Shown piece by piece: positions 1 through 10,547 of a DNA stretch of 64,000 nucleotides. This DNA is from Mansonella perstans (lineage: Eukaryota; Nematoda; Chromadorea; Rhabditida; Onchocercidae). Within the stretch, counting starts at the first letter, position 1. Each line of letters starts with the position of its first letter. The notes below the pieces were generated by a model. The model saw nothing but the letters and a program-made list of their open reading frames with translations, ran no database searches and was not told the DNA's origin. The stretch spans positions 124,001-188,000 of the forward strand of contig JBAMDO010000017.1 of NCBI GenBank assembly GCA_037074765.1. The letters are read 5' to 3'. The translations under genes and the position numbers were made by a program.

Positions 1-590
1 TGTTTGTTGCTACTGCATTCAACTTATATTTCCTATTTATTGTTCTCGTACGTGCAGTCGTCGAAGAGAAACAATGCAAAAATCCCATTTTAAAGTAATT
101 TTTGTCCATTTTTTTTTTGAATTTTGTTGGATTAATTCTGTTTATTATTGGTCGGTTGTTAGTCAAAGTGAAAACGATATGGGATAATCAATTAACACCA
201 TTGGAAACTTAAAATTATTATGCAAAAAAAGAAATTTTACTTTATTTGAAGTTAACCTTGCAAAACTATTGTTAGTTTAGATGCATTCATGCTTGTCAGA
301 AAAACAGAAATCCCCCATTTGCAGTTATTTTAAAGAACAATTCTGTTTAGATAGATGCAAATAATCGTCGCATAATTGTTGATTTATGAAAGTATTTGGA
401 CAATTTCAGGCATGCATTTAGTTGGTTAAGACTTGTTATGATTGGAATATTTGAAGCATTATTATGTTATAAAGTGAACGGTGACTTAGAATATGGACAA
501 GTTGCAGTTCAATCTTCATATGGCATTGTTTTTTTACCTTTATGGGTATTGATGGCTGCATTATGTTTTCAAGCATTTCGTTTGTTGTAA
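1..590 (+). CDS. TMEM185/TMEM60-like multi-pass membrane protein, 3' end (partial)
   Basis: Two terminal exons of a gene that begins left of the window. The first is open from position 3 to 94 and ends at a GTAATT donor; the second runs from 410, after TTTCAG, to a TAA at 588-590. The junction joins in phase (AA|G, Lys). The roughly 90 residues are mostly hydrophobic: a segment beginning FVATAFNLYFLF, a charged loop with EEKQCKNPILK, then two more membrane segments ending in FLPLWVLMAALCFQAF. The order of segments and the I/FLPLW motif resemble the C-terminal half of the transmembrane Fragile-X-F (Tmemb_185A) family, which includes TMEM60 and TMEM185. This is recognition from memory, so the family call is moderate and the exact orthologue is unknown. 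The function of the family is poorly defined; it is an integral membrane protein. Confidence 0.6.
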
Positions 591-1381
591 CATTACATTG
601 TTTTGAATTTCCATTAATAACTAATTGTTTTCATTCGACATGAGAACGGATATTCTGGAATTGTAATTAGAATATGGTCGTATTAAAATATGCAGTGATT
701 TATTTTCATGAGAACGGATATTCTGGAATTGTAATTAGAATGTGGTCGTATTAAAATATGCAGTGATTTATTTTCGTGAGAACGGATATTCTGGAATTGT
801 AATTAGAATGTGGTCGTATTAAAATATGTAGTGATTTATTTTCGTCCTCAAGAAACGAGTTAACTTCAGAAGAACTTAATGCATAAATTATGTTTTTAAT
901 TTTGAAAAAATCTTTCAAGATTGACCCTATACTTTATGTCGTAAATGATAGGAAGTGGCAGAGAGAGTATTTAATAATGAATTTGCTATTTTCCCATTAC
1001 TTCTGTATATACGAAAAGTTAACCATATAAGATCTTACTGTATTTGTCTAATTTTATTAAATTTGCTATCGTTTACAGATGATTTCTGCTTATCCAAATC
1101 TGCTGTTGGGATTCCAGTTTTACTGAACTTATTTTCTGCGATATGTTATCGATTCTTGAATATCTTTTATCACAGTGACATAGTTTATACATTGTCGAAA
1201 TGAAATTTCGTTTTTTTTTTTCACCCGTTAGTCATATATCTATTAAAAGGAACTACTGCATCTTATTAAATCATAATGTAGTTATCTGATTACTAAGTTT
1301 TAAACAAAAAGTAACATCGTTCAATGTTCTGGAAGGCAGAAGGAATTTCTATTCCCAGGAAAAAACCATAAGGATGTAACT
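591..1381. other. Intergenic DNA between two convergent genes
   Basis: Separates the 3' end of the membrane-protein gene (+) from the 3' end of eri-1 (-). It contains a three-copy 68-bp tandem repeat at 641-844. An open frame at 955-1203 on the plus strand has no splice context, motif or codon pattern that I would call a gene. I see no RNA gene here. Confidence 0.6.
641..844. repeat. Minisatellite, 68-bp unit, 3 copies
   Basis: Units start at 641, 709 and 777, each opening with TGAGAACGGATATTCTGGAA. They differ at only a few bases (for example AATATGG versus AATGTGG). The array lies 50 bp downstream of the membrane-protein stop codon, so it probably falls in the 3'UTR or just beyond it. Confidence 0.93.
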
Positions 1382-4328
1382 TCAATCGCCTTCATCACAT
1401 GTGTCACAGTCTAAATATTCACCGCTGATAAACGAATATCGACTTATCTGCTGTACCACGTATGGAAGGTTATTCTTCCAGATTTGTCGATCCCGATCTT
1501 CCTTATTCATGTCTGATAACAGTTTTGCCTATAAATTTCACATGTAATGATTATGCAAACTTTAGATAACTTTTCGAAAATGCGTAATGATTCAGTAAGA
1601 ATTCCAAATCCTTTTTCTTTGAAAAAAATCGTTTTTTGATCAGAAACTTACTTTTTCATCATCCTTAATTCGAACAAGCTTCTCGTTAACCTAGAAATAT
1701 TTTTATTTATCGTTTCGTTTAAAAACATTGAATTTTATAAACATAAAATTCTGAAATCAATATTTGCTCGTAAAAGAAGTCGGAATTGTCAGTGTCGACA
1801 GATAGCATCATATCAATAACCGAAAGAAAATGAGGACGTACTCTTAACTCAGATCTTTCTTCCAACATTTTGATAATAATTCTTGCGATATTTTTTGAAT
1901 CATCAAGTCCACAATGTTCGCGACCTTCGAATTTCATATCAAGAAATGTTAACATACTGCCTAGATTGATTTTCTGTATTGGATGCTCTAAAAATTTTGT
2001 TAAGATTAATAGTTTATCGTATGCATTGGGATCTCACATCAAGCTAACCTGATTTAAAACAATAATGAAATATTCGCAATGAAATTAACTATCATTACTT
2101 TTACAATATTTATTTGCGAACGATCTTCGAATGTTGATATAAAAGCGAAAATCATGAGGAACGGCACTTAATTTACTCTGCAACATACAAAATAGGAGTA
2201 ATTTGGAGCGAAATGCTTCAATAGAACTTTTGAATTCGAAGTTTAATTTAGTAAGAAATGTGTTGGAATAAAGAAGTACCTGAATACATTGCATTTGAAA
2301 AAATTTAGCGATATCCCAAGGCCTATAAATATTTCAGCAATAAGCAAAAATAAAAAATAGAACAAAGTTAATACGTAATTTGTGAAACTTTTAATAAATG
2401 GATCAATTTTTTCAGCTAGCTATTATCCGGCTATTAATAGATAACACTTACTCTAAGATTCCAACTTATACATTTTTGATTACCTCAAAAACATTTACAT
2501 TGTGAACAAACCCGTCAGTTACAAAAGCATAGCGCATGTCTTTCTGTCCTAAGCCATGCAATTGCATCCAAATTCGAAAAGAATCCAAAACATCAATGAA
2601 CGGTAAAGCATTGTCAACCATTTCTTGAGTAATACCCGTAAAAGTAGAACAAAATTCAGTAAGTTTCGGATTTAACAATGGTCGTACGTACGAATGGAAA
2701 ATATCCACCTGGAAAATACTTCTTGAACTTTGAGACCAAGCGAAATAAGCATCTTCACAAAAATCAAGCAAATAGTCACACTCTATTCTGCTTATTTTAT
2801 GCAAATGAAATGGTCAAATATATTTAAATCATTATGATAAGGTTTACAGCGATTTAAATTAGATCTTAACTATTTAGTACGCTGAATTAAGAGATAATCC
2901 TCGAAGATTTTTACAGAACAGGAGTGTAACAGTAAGTAAATATTTTCTATATTACTTACAATATTTTTTTTCCGTACATCAACGAGAACTGCTGGAAATT
3001 CAATAATTTCATGATTATAATCAAGAAGGTCAGCTTCACATGTACATTCGAAATCTATCACCTGTGAAAAATCGTAAATAATTATTTACCTTTTCAAAAT
3101 GTAACTAGAAAACAATGAATGTAGATCGTCAAGTCGAACAATGTTGTCAGATACAAATATGCACATTAAATTAAGCATACGCACAAATTTTTTACTCATA
3201 CATAAACTCCTGGTAGTTTTTAATCCAATGAAAAAATATTCTAAATTCTAATTTCAATTCCATAACTCCTAGAAAATTCGTTTCAGAAAGAAGAGAAATT
3301 ATTTGGCTTACCACAAAATAGTCATAAAATATTTCAGTTTTGTCTCGCAAATGTTTCGCGCTTTTGATAATTGCGAATTCTTTTCGCAAATATTTTTTCA
3401 ACCTATTGTACAGCTGACTTCGATTTCCACTAAAATAGTATTATTATATCCAAAGGAGAAAGGATCAAAAAAAGATATGAAACGTAGGGTAAACTAATTA
3501 TGCAAAATGACTGTATTAATTATCAATTTGAATGAAGATAAACAACTTTGCAATCAGTTAAAAGTGCTTAAGCCATTCTCTATGATGAAGTTTTCAAAAA
3601 AACAATCAAATAAACGATGAGCATACTTTGCAACGGTAAATTATCAGTCTTGATAGTAAATACTAGTCTTTTTTTTGGGTTCTCTATTAAGGTACTCTTC
3701 CCAGAAGAAAATTTTTTACATTGATTTTAACACGTTAAAACTTCTTAGATATACTTGCCGAGAATTGATATGTGCTTTTTTTAATTCCTTCTGCATTTCA
3801 GCTGCAGTCATAGAATGTAAACGTTTCATCGCGTGAAGAACATGGTTCGGATCTTTCTTCAACGGTTCTTTATAAGGCACTATTGGTAGTACATATGGCG
3901 CATTATCACCATCCAAAGTATTGCATGCAAAATCTGCAAATGAACTAATCTGTTTTTGAAATTTAATCGAAATTTAAAAAATTTTTGAACACTGAACTCA
4001 TATCACTTGTATACTGCTGTAATCTAAGAACAAAAATGCATCTCTTTAATGTCAAAAATTTTTGCTCTTTTCAAAAAATTTAACCAAAATACCATAAGAA
4101 AATTTCACCGACAAATAATTTCCTCAATTTAACTGAAAAGTTATGGATGATTTGGATTTGATCTTTGCTGAAAATAGATTGAAAATGAAATAAGGAAGCA
4201 CATTTACTGTCTTCATTTTTTAGCTTCATTTCTTGTACTTTTTGTGATGCTTCAATTAATAGCTCATGAAATTTTTTTAGTTCTTCGTCATCTGATAAAC
4301 TCTCTGAACTGGACGTTGATTTAGTCAT
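1382..4328 (-). CDS. eri-1: ERI-1, 3'-5' exoribonuclease (SAP + DEDDh), complete, 10 exons
   Basis: ERI-1/3'hExo trims siRNA duplex overhangs, the histone mRNA 3' end and the 5.8S rRNA 3' end; in C. elegans its loss enhances RNAi (family knowledge). Exons: 4208-4328, 3759-3933, 3312-3429, 2960-3061, 2512-2708, 2280-2322, 2099-2177, 1743-1987, 1652-1690, 1382-1528. All phases agree, giving about 421 residues. A SAP domain lies near residues 79-115 (LHSMTAAEMQKELKKAHI). Catalytic residues are intact: D141 and E143 in VIDFECTC, D237 in FVTDG, H303 and D308 in HCGLDDSKNIAR. Exon 2 appears to use a GC donor. The last two exons (VNEKLVRIKDDEK; AKLLSDMNKEDRD...) add a C-terminal tail beyond the nuclease fold; they fit by splice signals and phase only and are less certain. 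The ATG at 4328 follows a TTATTACAG acceptor by 14 nt. Confidence 0.9.
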
Positions 4329-4345
4329 CACTTACTAATGACCTG
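4329..4345 (-). promoter_or_regulatory. Probable spliced-leader trans-splice acceptor of eri-1
   Basis: On the minus strand TTTATTACAG ends at 4343, leaving a 14-nt 5'UTR before the ATG at 4328. No coding sequence upstream joins to it, so trans-splicing rather than cis-splicing is the simplest reading. Spliced-leader reads were not available, so this is inference from position and consensus. Confidence 0.5.
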
Positions 4346-7098
4346 TAATAAATAATACAATAAAGTATAAATTACATGAAGAAGCATATTGTTGGAGGAA
4401 GACGTATGGAAGAAAAATTGGATGCGAACGTTTTCCTCCGTAAAGTGCTTCACGTAAAACTTGAATAATTGTATACAAGCCATTTGATACTACTCCAAAC
4501 ATCTATCAAAGATGGATTACTGTGAAAATATTTTTATGTTCACATATTAGTTCACATCGAAAAATCATAAAGTCCCAACATTTTTTTCCCCTCCTTTATC
4601 GGAAGACCTATTTCTAGTTGCGATGCAATCGGTCTTTTAAAACCGCGGGAAGAAAGCCAACCGAAAGAATTCGTAAGTTATTCTTAAGAATTCTTAAGTT
4701 CTCGTTCTCTATTGACTCAAATCGTAATTATTTATAACTATTTCCTTCAGAATACTATTTCTTCTCTCTCAAAAACTGCAGTTGAAGTTGCATTTACCCA
4801 TTTATACGCTATCTGAATTCCTCATCAAACTGTAACTTGTCTTTCATTTCACGTGAAACTTTTTTTCTATATCTGAAAAGTAGCTTATTTTTTTATATTT
4901 TCAATCAATAAATAAGTTTAAAATTTATATGTGACATAAAATTCTACAATAGAGGACATCCTAAAGGTACAGAAGACAAAGGAATAAGAAGAATTTAAAC
5001 TTTAAAAAGAGTAATAAGCAATGGGCAAGCTTAAATTCATTTCATGAAATATTCAAGAAATTAGCAAAATAATTTGACAAAATGCCTCAAATTTTCTTTG
5101 GTTTGTAAGAATGATAAAAGAGTGTATAATGGGCACCGAATAATTTGAACATTTTTCTCTCTCCTTTGAATATCTCATTTACACGTAATTAAGAATATTA
5201 CTTACACGTAATTTTTTTAAATTGCACGTAATTAAACCTTTCAAAATTTGGATGTTAAAAAGGAATTAATTAATGAATTGGAAAACTTGGCATTGTGTAT
5301 TTAAGAACTAATTACCATTGTATCTTTTTCATTGGACAGTTACATTTTAGGATCATTGTGTTACTTTAACACTTTTTACAAAATTTTTCATGTTATCACT
5401 AAAGTGGTTTCAAGTATGAAAACAATCTTCAATTTATTTTTCATAGTGCTATTTCTAATAAAATTTTCTTGCATAACAAATGTTTACTTCTGAAGATATC
5501 TTCTAAAAGAATGCAAAGAATGCCTTAATTCTTTACGACTCTTTACAACTTTATGACTAAATTTGAAACAATTCCAAAATAGAAATATTACTAAAGAATG
5601 AATTCTTCGAATATTTGGCGTGAAAGAGTTGACGTGAAAGAATCTTTTTTAGCAAGAAATTTCATAAAGCAAAATAGGCGACCACTTTGATCTTATTTCT
5701 ATCTTATAAGAAATGATAAATAACTTGAAAGAATCCTTTCTTTCTTCTGCAATCTTGAACGTAATGTGTTAACAGTAGAACCGAGTACCATTTTGAAAAT
5801 CAATTCAGTAATAAATAAATAACTGAATCTGTCACAGTAATTTACCGGAACAATAAAAGCCTTGTTTTGAGTCGATAGTTGAAAATTAAGCGCTCACCTC
5901 TCTATTAGTATAGTACAATTTACAATTAATGACCAATTAAGAGATGAGACGTAATAATCTATGAAATTGAAATTCATCCATTCTTAAATCTCTTATATGT
6001 GTTTAATATCGAGAAACAAATCTACTTTTTTAGTGAAATTTCCACCAATCTTCCAAATAAAAGAGTTAATTAATAGACTCGTTAATGAACTGAAATTAAA
6101 GTACCACTCAATACTGTATGTTTCCGATGACCAATTACTTTATAAATTTCCAAAACACTAAATGTTTGATGAGCAAAAAAAAAAGTGCAAATTGTTGTGG
6201 GATTTCATATTTTCATACTAATCATTTACTGCCTGAGGCCAGGCGTTGTTAATTTGCTCTATGAGGCGGGGCTGCACTTGGACAGACAAAGTTTCTTATT
6301 GTTTTGTGAAGGGATCACGGAATTCTGGTGATTTAGTACGTGCTTACTGATTTAGAATGTGCTAACCTATTTGTTCTGATCGATCAAGCTCAATGATCAA
6401 TTTTCTTTGAATCAAAACAACGTTTTAATTCAAGAAATGCATCTTATATAGTTCACTGTTACGTTCAGTTTGAACAAATATCTTATAAAAGTTTTTGTTG
6501 GGAAAATGGAAGTTTCATGAATGGAAATATCTGATAGTTTAACAAATGATTTAATAAATTTTGGTAAAACAAATTATCTATAAAACAAATATTGCACAAA
6601 GTTTGTAAAATTTGTAGCATAAAAAAAATAGCTAAATCATATTGGAAAGATTACTTTTCAGTGCTTAATTATGCAATTATGTATTTTAATTATCATTGAT
6701 TTGAAATATTTCTTGAACATTCGAACAGATCTCTTCTTCCTAGTATTTAAGTAAATAAATTTTTTTGTAAGAAATTTATCAATTTTTGCCAATAGAATTA
6801 TTTGTTAATAGCTGCTGAATGATAAAAATACTATTAACTATGATATCCTAAATAATAGTTCAATAAATGTGAAATTTTGTGAAAACAGATTGTTAACATA
6901 TTTTATCGATATGAGATATGAATATGAGATGTTCTTCATGCAATGAGCTATAGTTTCCTACAGTAGCTTCGGTGTTTGCTGTTTGTTTATAAGTTTATTT
7001 ATTCAGTCATATTTGTTTGCAAATATTACTTCTCACAGTGACAAGTATGATGTATAATTTAGTTATTTTCCACCTATAAAATTCTGATCATCTTTCAG
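4346..7098. other. 2.8-kb divergent intergenic region, eri-1 / rad23 promoters
   Basis: Lies head-to-head between eri-1 (-) and rad23 (+) and must hold both promoters. It is AT-rich with no coding exon that I can support. A perfect 16-bp palindrome, CTTAAGAATTCTTAAG, sits at 4683-4698 close to a near-palindrome around 4629-4645 (CGGTC...AACCG). A small GC-richer patch occurs at about 6233-6290. None of these matches a regulatory element that I recognise. Confidence 0.5.
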
Positions 7099-7116
7099 GA
7101 TTGTTCCGAAACAGTA
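7089..7116 (+). promoter_or_regulatory. Probable trans-splice acceptor and 18-nt 5'UTR of rad23
   Basis: ATCATCTTTCAG ends at 7098, followed by 18 nt and the ATG at 7117. No upstream coding exon is evident, so this is a likely spliced-leader addition site. The call rests on position and consensus only. Confidence 0.5.
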
Positions 7117-10100
7117 ATGTTAGTCACTTTTAAGACCATTGCGCAAGTGAGCTTTGAAATCGAATTGGACCTTAACTTAACGGTAGATTTAATTTAATTA
7201 AATTCATAATTTGTAATATTTACCTGTTTGCTTAAAGGGAAGGAAATAAAAGCAGAATGTTATGGTAAAAATTTTTGTATTATAACAAAAATTCTGTCAA
7301 CTTTTATGGAAATATGAAATTTTAACCATACTTCATCTATTTAGTTTTCTTCAGCTCATCATTAAAGACTTATGCAAATTACAGATTTGGTCTATTTGAC
7401 AATTACTTTAAAAAAAAAAAAAGATTTCATGGCATAGTTGTGCAGTTATTTTAATTGGAAAATGTTATCTCAGATTGGAGAGGTGAAAGCGAAAATAGCG
7501 GAAGAAAAAGGTGAAGCGGAATATCCTGTTGAATGTCAAAAACTCATTTACAATGGGAAAGTAAGTTCAGGAAGATTATTTTCTCCCTATAATGCAATTT
7601 TAGTTGCTATGAATTTAATGATAATTTATGCAAAGACTGATTTCGTGTAAGTGTTTTGGTGATTTAATTTGAACTACCTTTAGATTCTTGATGATGCTCA
7701 GACAGTTGGCGAAGTGATGATTGATCCTTCCAAATTTGTCGTTGTTATGATTACAAGGGTAAGTGTCATTTACATTTTGAGTGTTTTTAAGTTGTTGTAT
7801 ACTAATTAACGAAATTATCCGGTACTAAATACGAATCGTAGCTTGACCTATAATTATGGATATAGTTATGTGCCTTCTTGAGTGTTGGAGATTTGTTTAG
7901 GTTTTTGATAAGGAATGTATTCAGCCGATCCATGTGCTACAAAAATATGTAGCTTTTATAAAATTATATGATTAAATTAATGATTTCATATGGTAGAAAA
8001 AAAATTCAGTGCAATGTTGCGAGAAAGTGCGAAGTCATTAGGAGACAGCGTGAGTTTCTGTCACTTTATTTCTTTTGCTGCTATTTATTTGCATTCTTTT
8101 AGAAAAAGCCTGCCGGAGCTGTTCCTACTGATTCTACTCCTCAGCTATCAAATTTGCAAATACCTGCAGGTGCACAAGTTACGACAGAAGCTCCGGCTTC
8201 TGGGACTGATAGCGCTCCAGCAACTCCACAGAATCCAGGTTAATAGACTTATGCGTGCAATTAGTGGTGGATAAACAGCTATTGGAGTATATGTAGTTTA
8301 TTCTTATTTTCATTGTCAAGTTCTTTTCCAGTTTTATAGTTAGATTACAGACATTGCTTATATTTGCTTTTTGAAAACTGGTGATAAAAGAGCTGATGAT
8401 GGTCGCGGTCAATGTTAAATTTGAATCATTTTAAAGCCCGTCTATTTTGCAGCATTGCAATATTGTATCAGATGATTGACATTTATAGATTTTCAGATGG
8501 TCTAACCTCTGAACAAGAAGAAACAGCTCAGGCAATTGTGGCAATGGGCTATGCTCGTGATAAAGTTAGTTGCATTCAAAATATTTCGGCTTTTTCTAGA
8601 TTCATTCTTGCTACATCTCTCATTGATTTAGGTGATTCGAGCTTTGCGGGCATCATTTTTCAATGGTGATCGTGCTGTTGAATATTTATGTTCAGGAATA
8701 CCAGAAGAGGAGGAGGATTTAGGAGGTCGGTTAGTTTACCTAACTAAAATATTAATTATTCGCTCCTATATATAAGTTAAAGCGAATGTTCATTTATATG
8801 TTTTTTATTTCATCTTCATTAGAGAAAGTTGTCATGATTTTTACGAATAGAGATCGCAAAGTAAGAAAACGGCAGAAAAGCAGGGAAGCACGTTCTTTTC
8901 TACATTTTATCATCATGTGTGCTTTCCATAATCATTATGTTTTTGCAGGAAATCAGGAATCAGCGGAACATGAGGAGGGAGAACGAGGACAAGGTCTAGG
9001 TCTTGATTTTTTGCGACAATTGCCTCAATTTGAGCAGCTTCGGGAACTGGTTCAGTCGAACCCTGCTCTTCTTCCCCAGATCATTCAACAAATAGCTCAA
9101 TCGAATCCGGCACTCATGGAGGCCATACAAAATAATCAAGTGCTTGTTTAGAATTTTTGATCCCAATTAAGCTGCTATATATTAGGACGAAAAAAGTATA
9201 TCACATTTGATAGGCGCTTCCTCGATATTTTCCTTGCCACATACTATTATTATTTATAGAAAGTACTACTGTTAGAATCATTCCTAAAATTCTCTATAAT
9301 GCTTGGTATCGCAAAATATTAACGCAGTGGTTCTGTACCATGACTTGTGGATCATAGGTGACCAGTGAGAATTGTAATATGGTCTGCAAGGACAGCGGCT
9401 TGGCGATTAATCGCCAAGGCATTTCGGTTAAAGTTTATTTCCAAACCAATAATTTATTGTTTTGGAACATTATAGTTCCTGCTACAGATAAAAAAGCCAA
9501 CATAGTTCCTGGTCAAGAAATGGTTGAGAACCACTACGTGATTTGTAAGTTGGTTAATAGTGGATGTTTTGAAGGAATGCGATGGTCTTCATTTGATGCC
9601 GCTTTCATCCTGTTTCTTTTATTTATTATCTCCACGTCTCGATTAGATATGCTAAACAAATGTGTGAATATAACTCGCTATAAATTGTTACATATAGTAA
9701 CTTTTTTGACAATGTAAATTTGACATTACCAGATACTGTTCCAGGAAGAGTTCGTCAATTTGTTAAATAATGTATCTGGAAGTGGTGGTGGCGGTGGTGG
9801 TGGTGGTGGTGGTGGCGGTGGTGGTGTCGTAACACCTCCAACTGGAGAACAGCGTCAAATTGCTATTCATGTTACGGAAGCTGAACGTGATGCAATTAAC
9901 CGGGTATCTGCTTGCATCTCTTTTATTCCGCATCATAACTTATAATTTGAGAGAAATAATGAGTTTTTTTTTTTTTTTTTTTTCAAATTATAGGTAATTT
10001 AGGCTTAATGGTAAACTGTCCTATCAGCAGCGCATCATTAACAGCCGTTGTAGTTAATTGATTTTTTTCAGCTAAAATCCATGGGTTTTCCTGAGCAGTT

Positions 10101-10547
10101 GGTTATCGAAGCTTATTTCGCATGCGATAAAAATGAAGATCTTGCTGCTAATTACATATTAGCTCGTATGGATGAAGCGGCGGTACTGTTTTTGGGAATA
10201 GAATCAGATAAATTAATTCAGCCACATTTTTAAAAAGTGAAGTCGGAGATACAAACATCAAGGACTCTTTTCTACTCTAACATATGCCTTTATATTATTA
10301 AAATTCTAAGTGTTGTGGATTAATAGGGAATTTAAAATAACTGCGACTTCTTAAAGCGCGTTACCCGGGCTTTTTGGTTAGATCAGTTGTTTTGGAGTTT
10401 CCCAGTTGTAGCTTAATTATTACCACTGTTTGCAGACTTTTAGAATAAGAAATATATTCTAGTATGCAGAATCGCGTGATTTGTGAATGATTGCAGGAGG
10501 AATTTGATACATTGGAACATCAAGGTGAAGAAAGTCGCGGACCCTAA
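7117..10547 (+). CDS. rad-23: RAD23 UV-excision-repair and proteasome-shuttle protein, complete, 10 exons
   Basis: RAD23 carries polyubiquitinated proteins to the proteasome and stabilises XPC in nucleotide-excision repair. Exons: 7117-7182, 7474-7560, 7684-7758, 8103-8238, 8497-8564, 8632-8725, 8949-9139, 9745-9903, 10072-10182, 10497-10547; all phases agree, about 345 residues. Domain order is the full family set: UBL at 1-76 ([18 protein letters not shown] ... QKLIYNGK), a Pro/Ala/Thr linker, UBA1 near 125-165 ([12 protein letters not shown] ... [11 protein letters not shown]), an XPC-binding STI1-like domain near 190-240 ([20 protein letters not shown]), and UBA2 near 283-330 ([20 protein letters not shown]). 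A run of about 14 glycines (near 253-266), encoded by GGT/GGC repeats at 9780-9826, separates the XPC-binding domain from UBA2. The stop codon follows GEESRGP. Confidence 0.96.
8010..8049 (+). other. Candidate alternative first exon inside rad23 intron 3
   Basis: Within intron 3, AAATTCAG at 8002-8009 is followed by 40 nt and a perfect GTGAGT donor at 8050. Included as an internal exon it would shift the frame. However, the ATG at 8014 opens 12 codons ([12 protein letters not shown]) that join in phase to exon 4 ([10 protein letters not shown]). A trans-spliced transcript starting here would encode RAD23 without its UBL domain. The splice signals and phase are visible; its use is inference. 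Confidence 0.35.
9399..9418. other. Perfect 20-bp palindrome in rad23 intron 7
   Basis: CTTGGCGATTAATCGCCAAG reads the same on both strands. It is more GC-rich than its surroundings and lies in the 605-bp intron between exons 7 and 8. It also falls within a 119-codon open frame (9358-9717) that I do not regard as a gene. Possible roles are a dimeric protein-binding site or a remnant of an inverted repeat. Confidence 0.6.

Noticed and set aside
955..1203. 82-codon frame between the membrane-protein gene and eri-1
   Set aside because: No recognisable motif, composition like surrounding non-coding DNA, and located between two gene ends.
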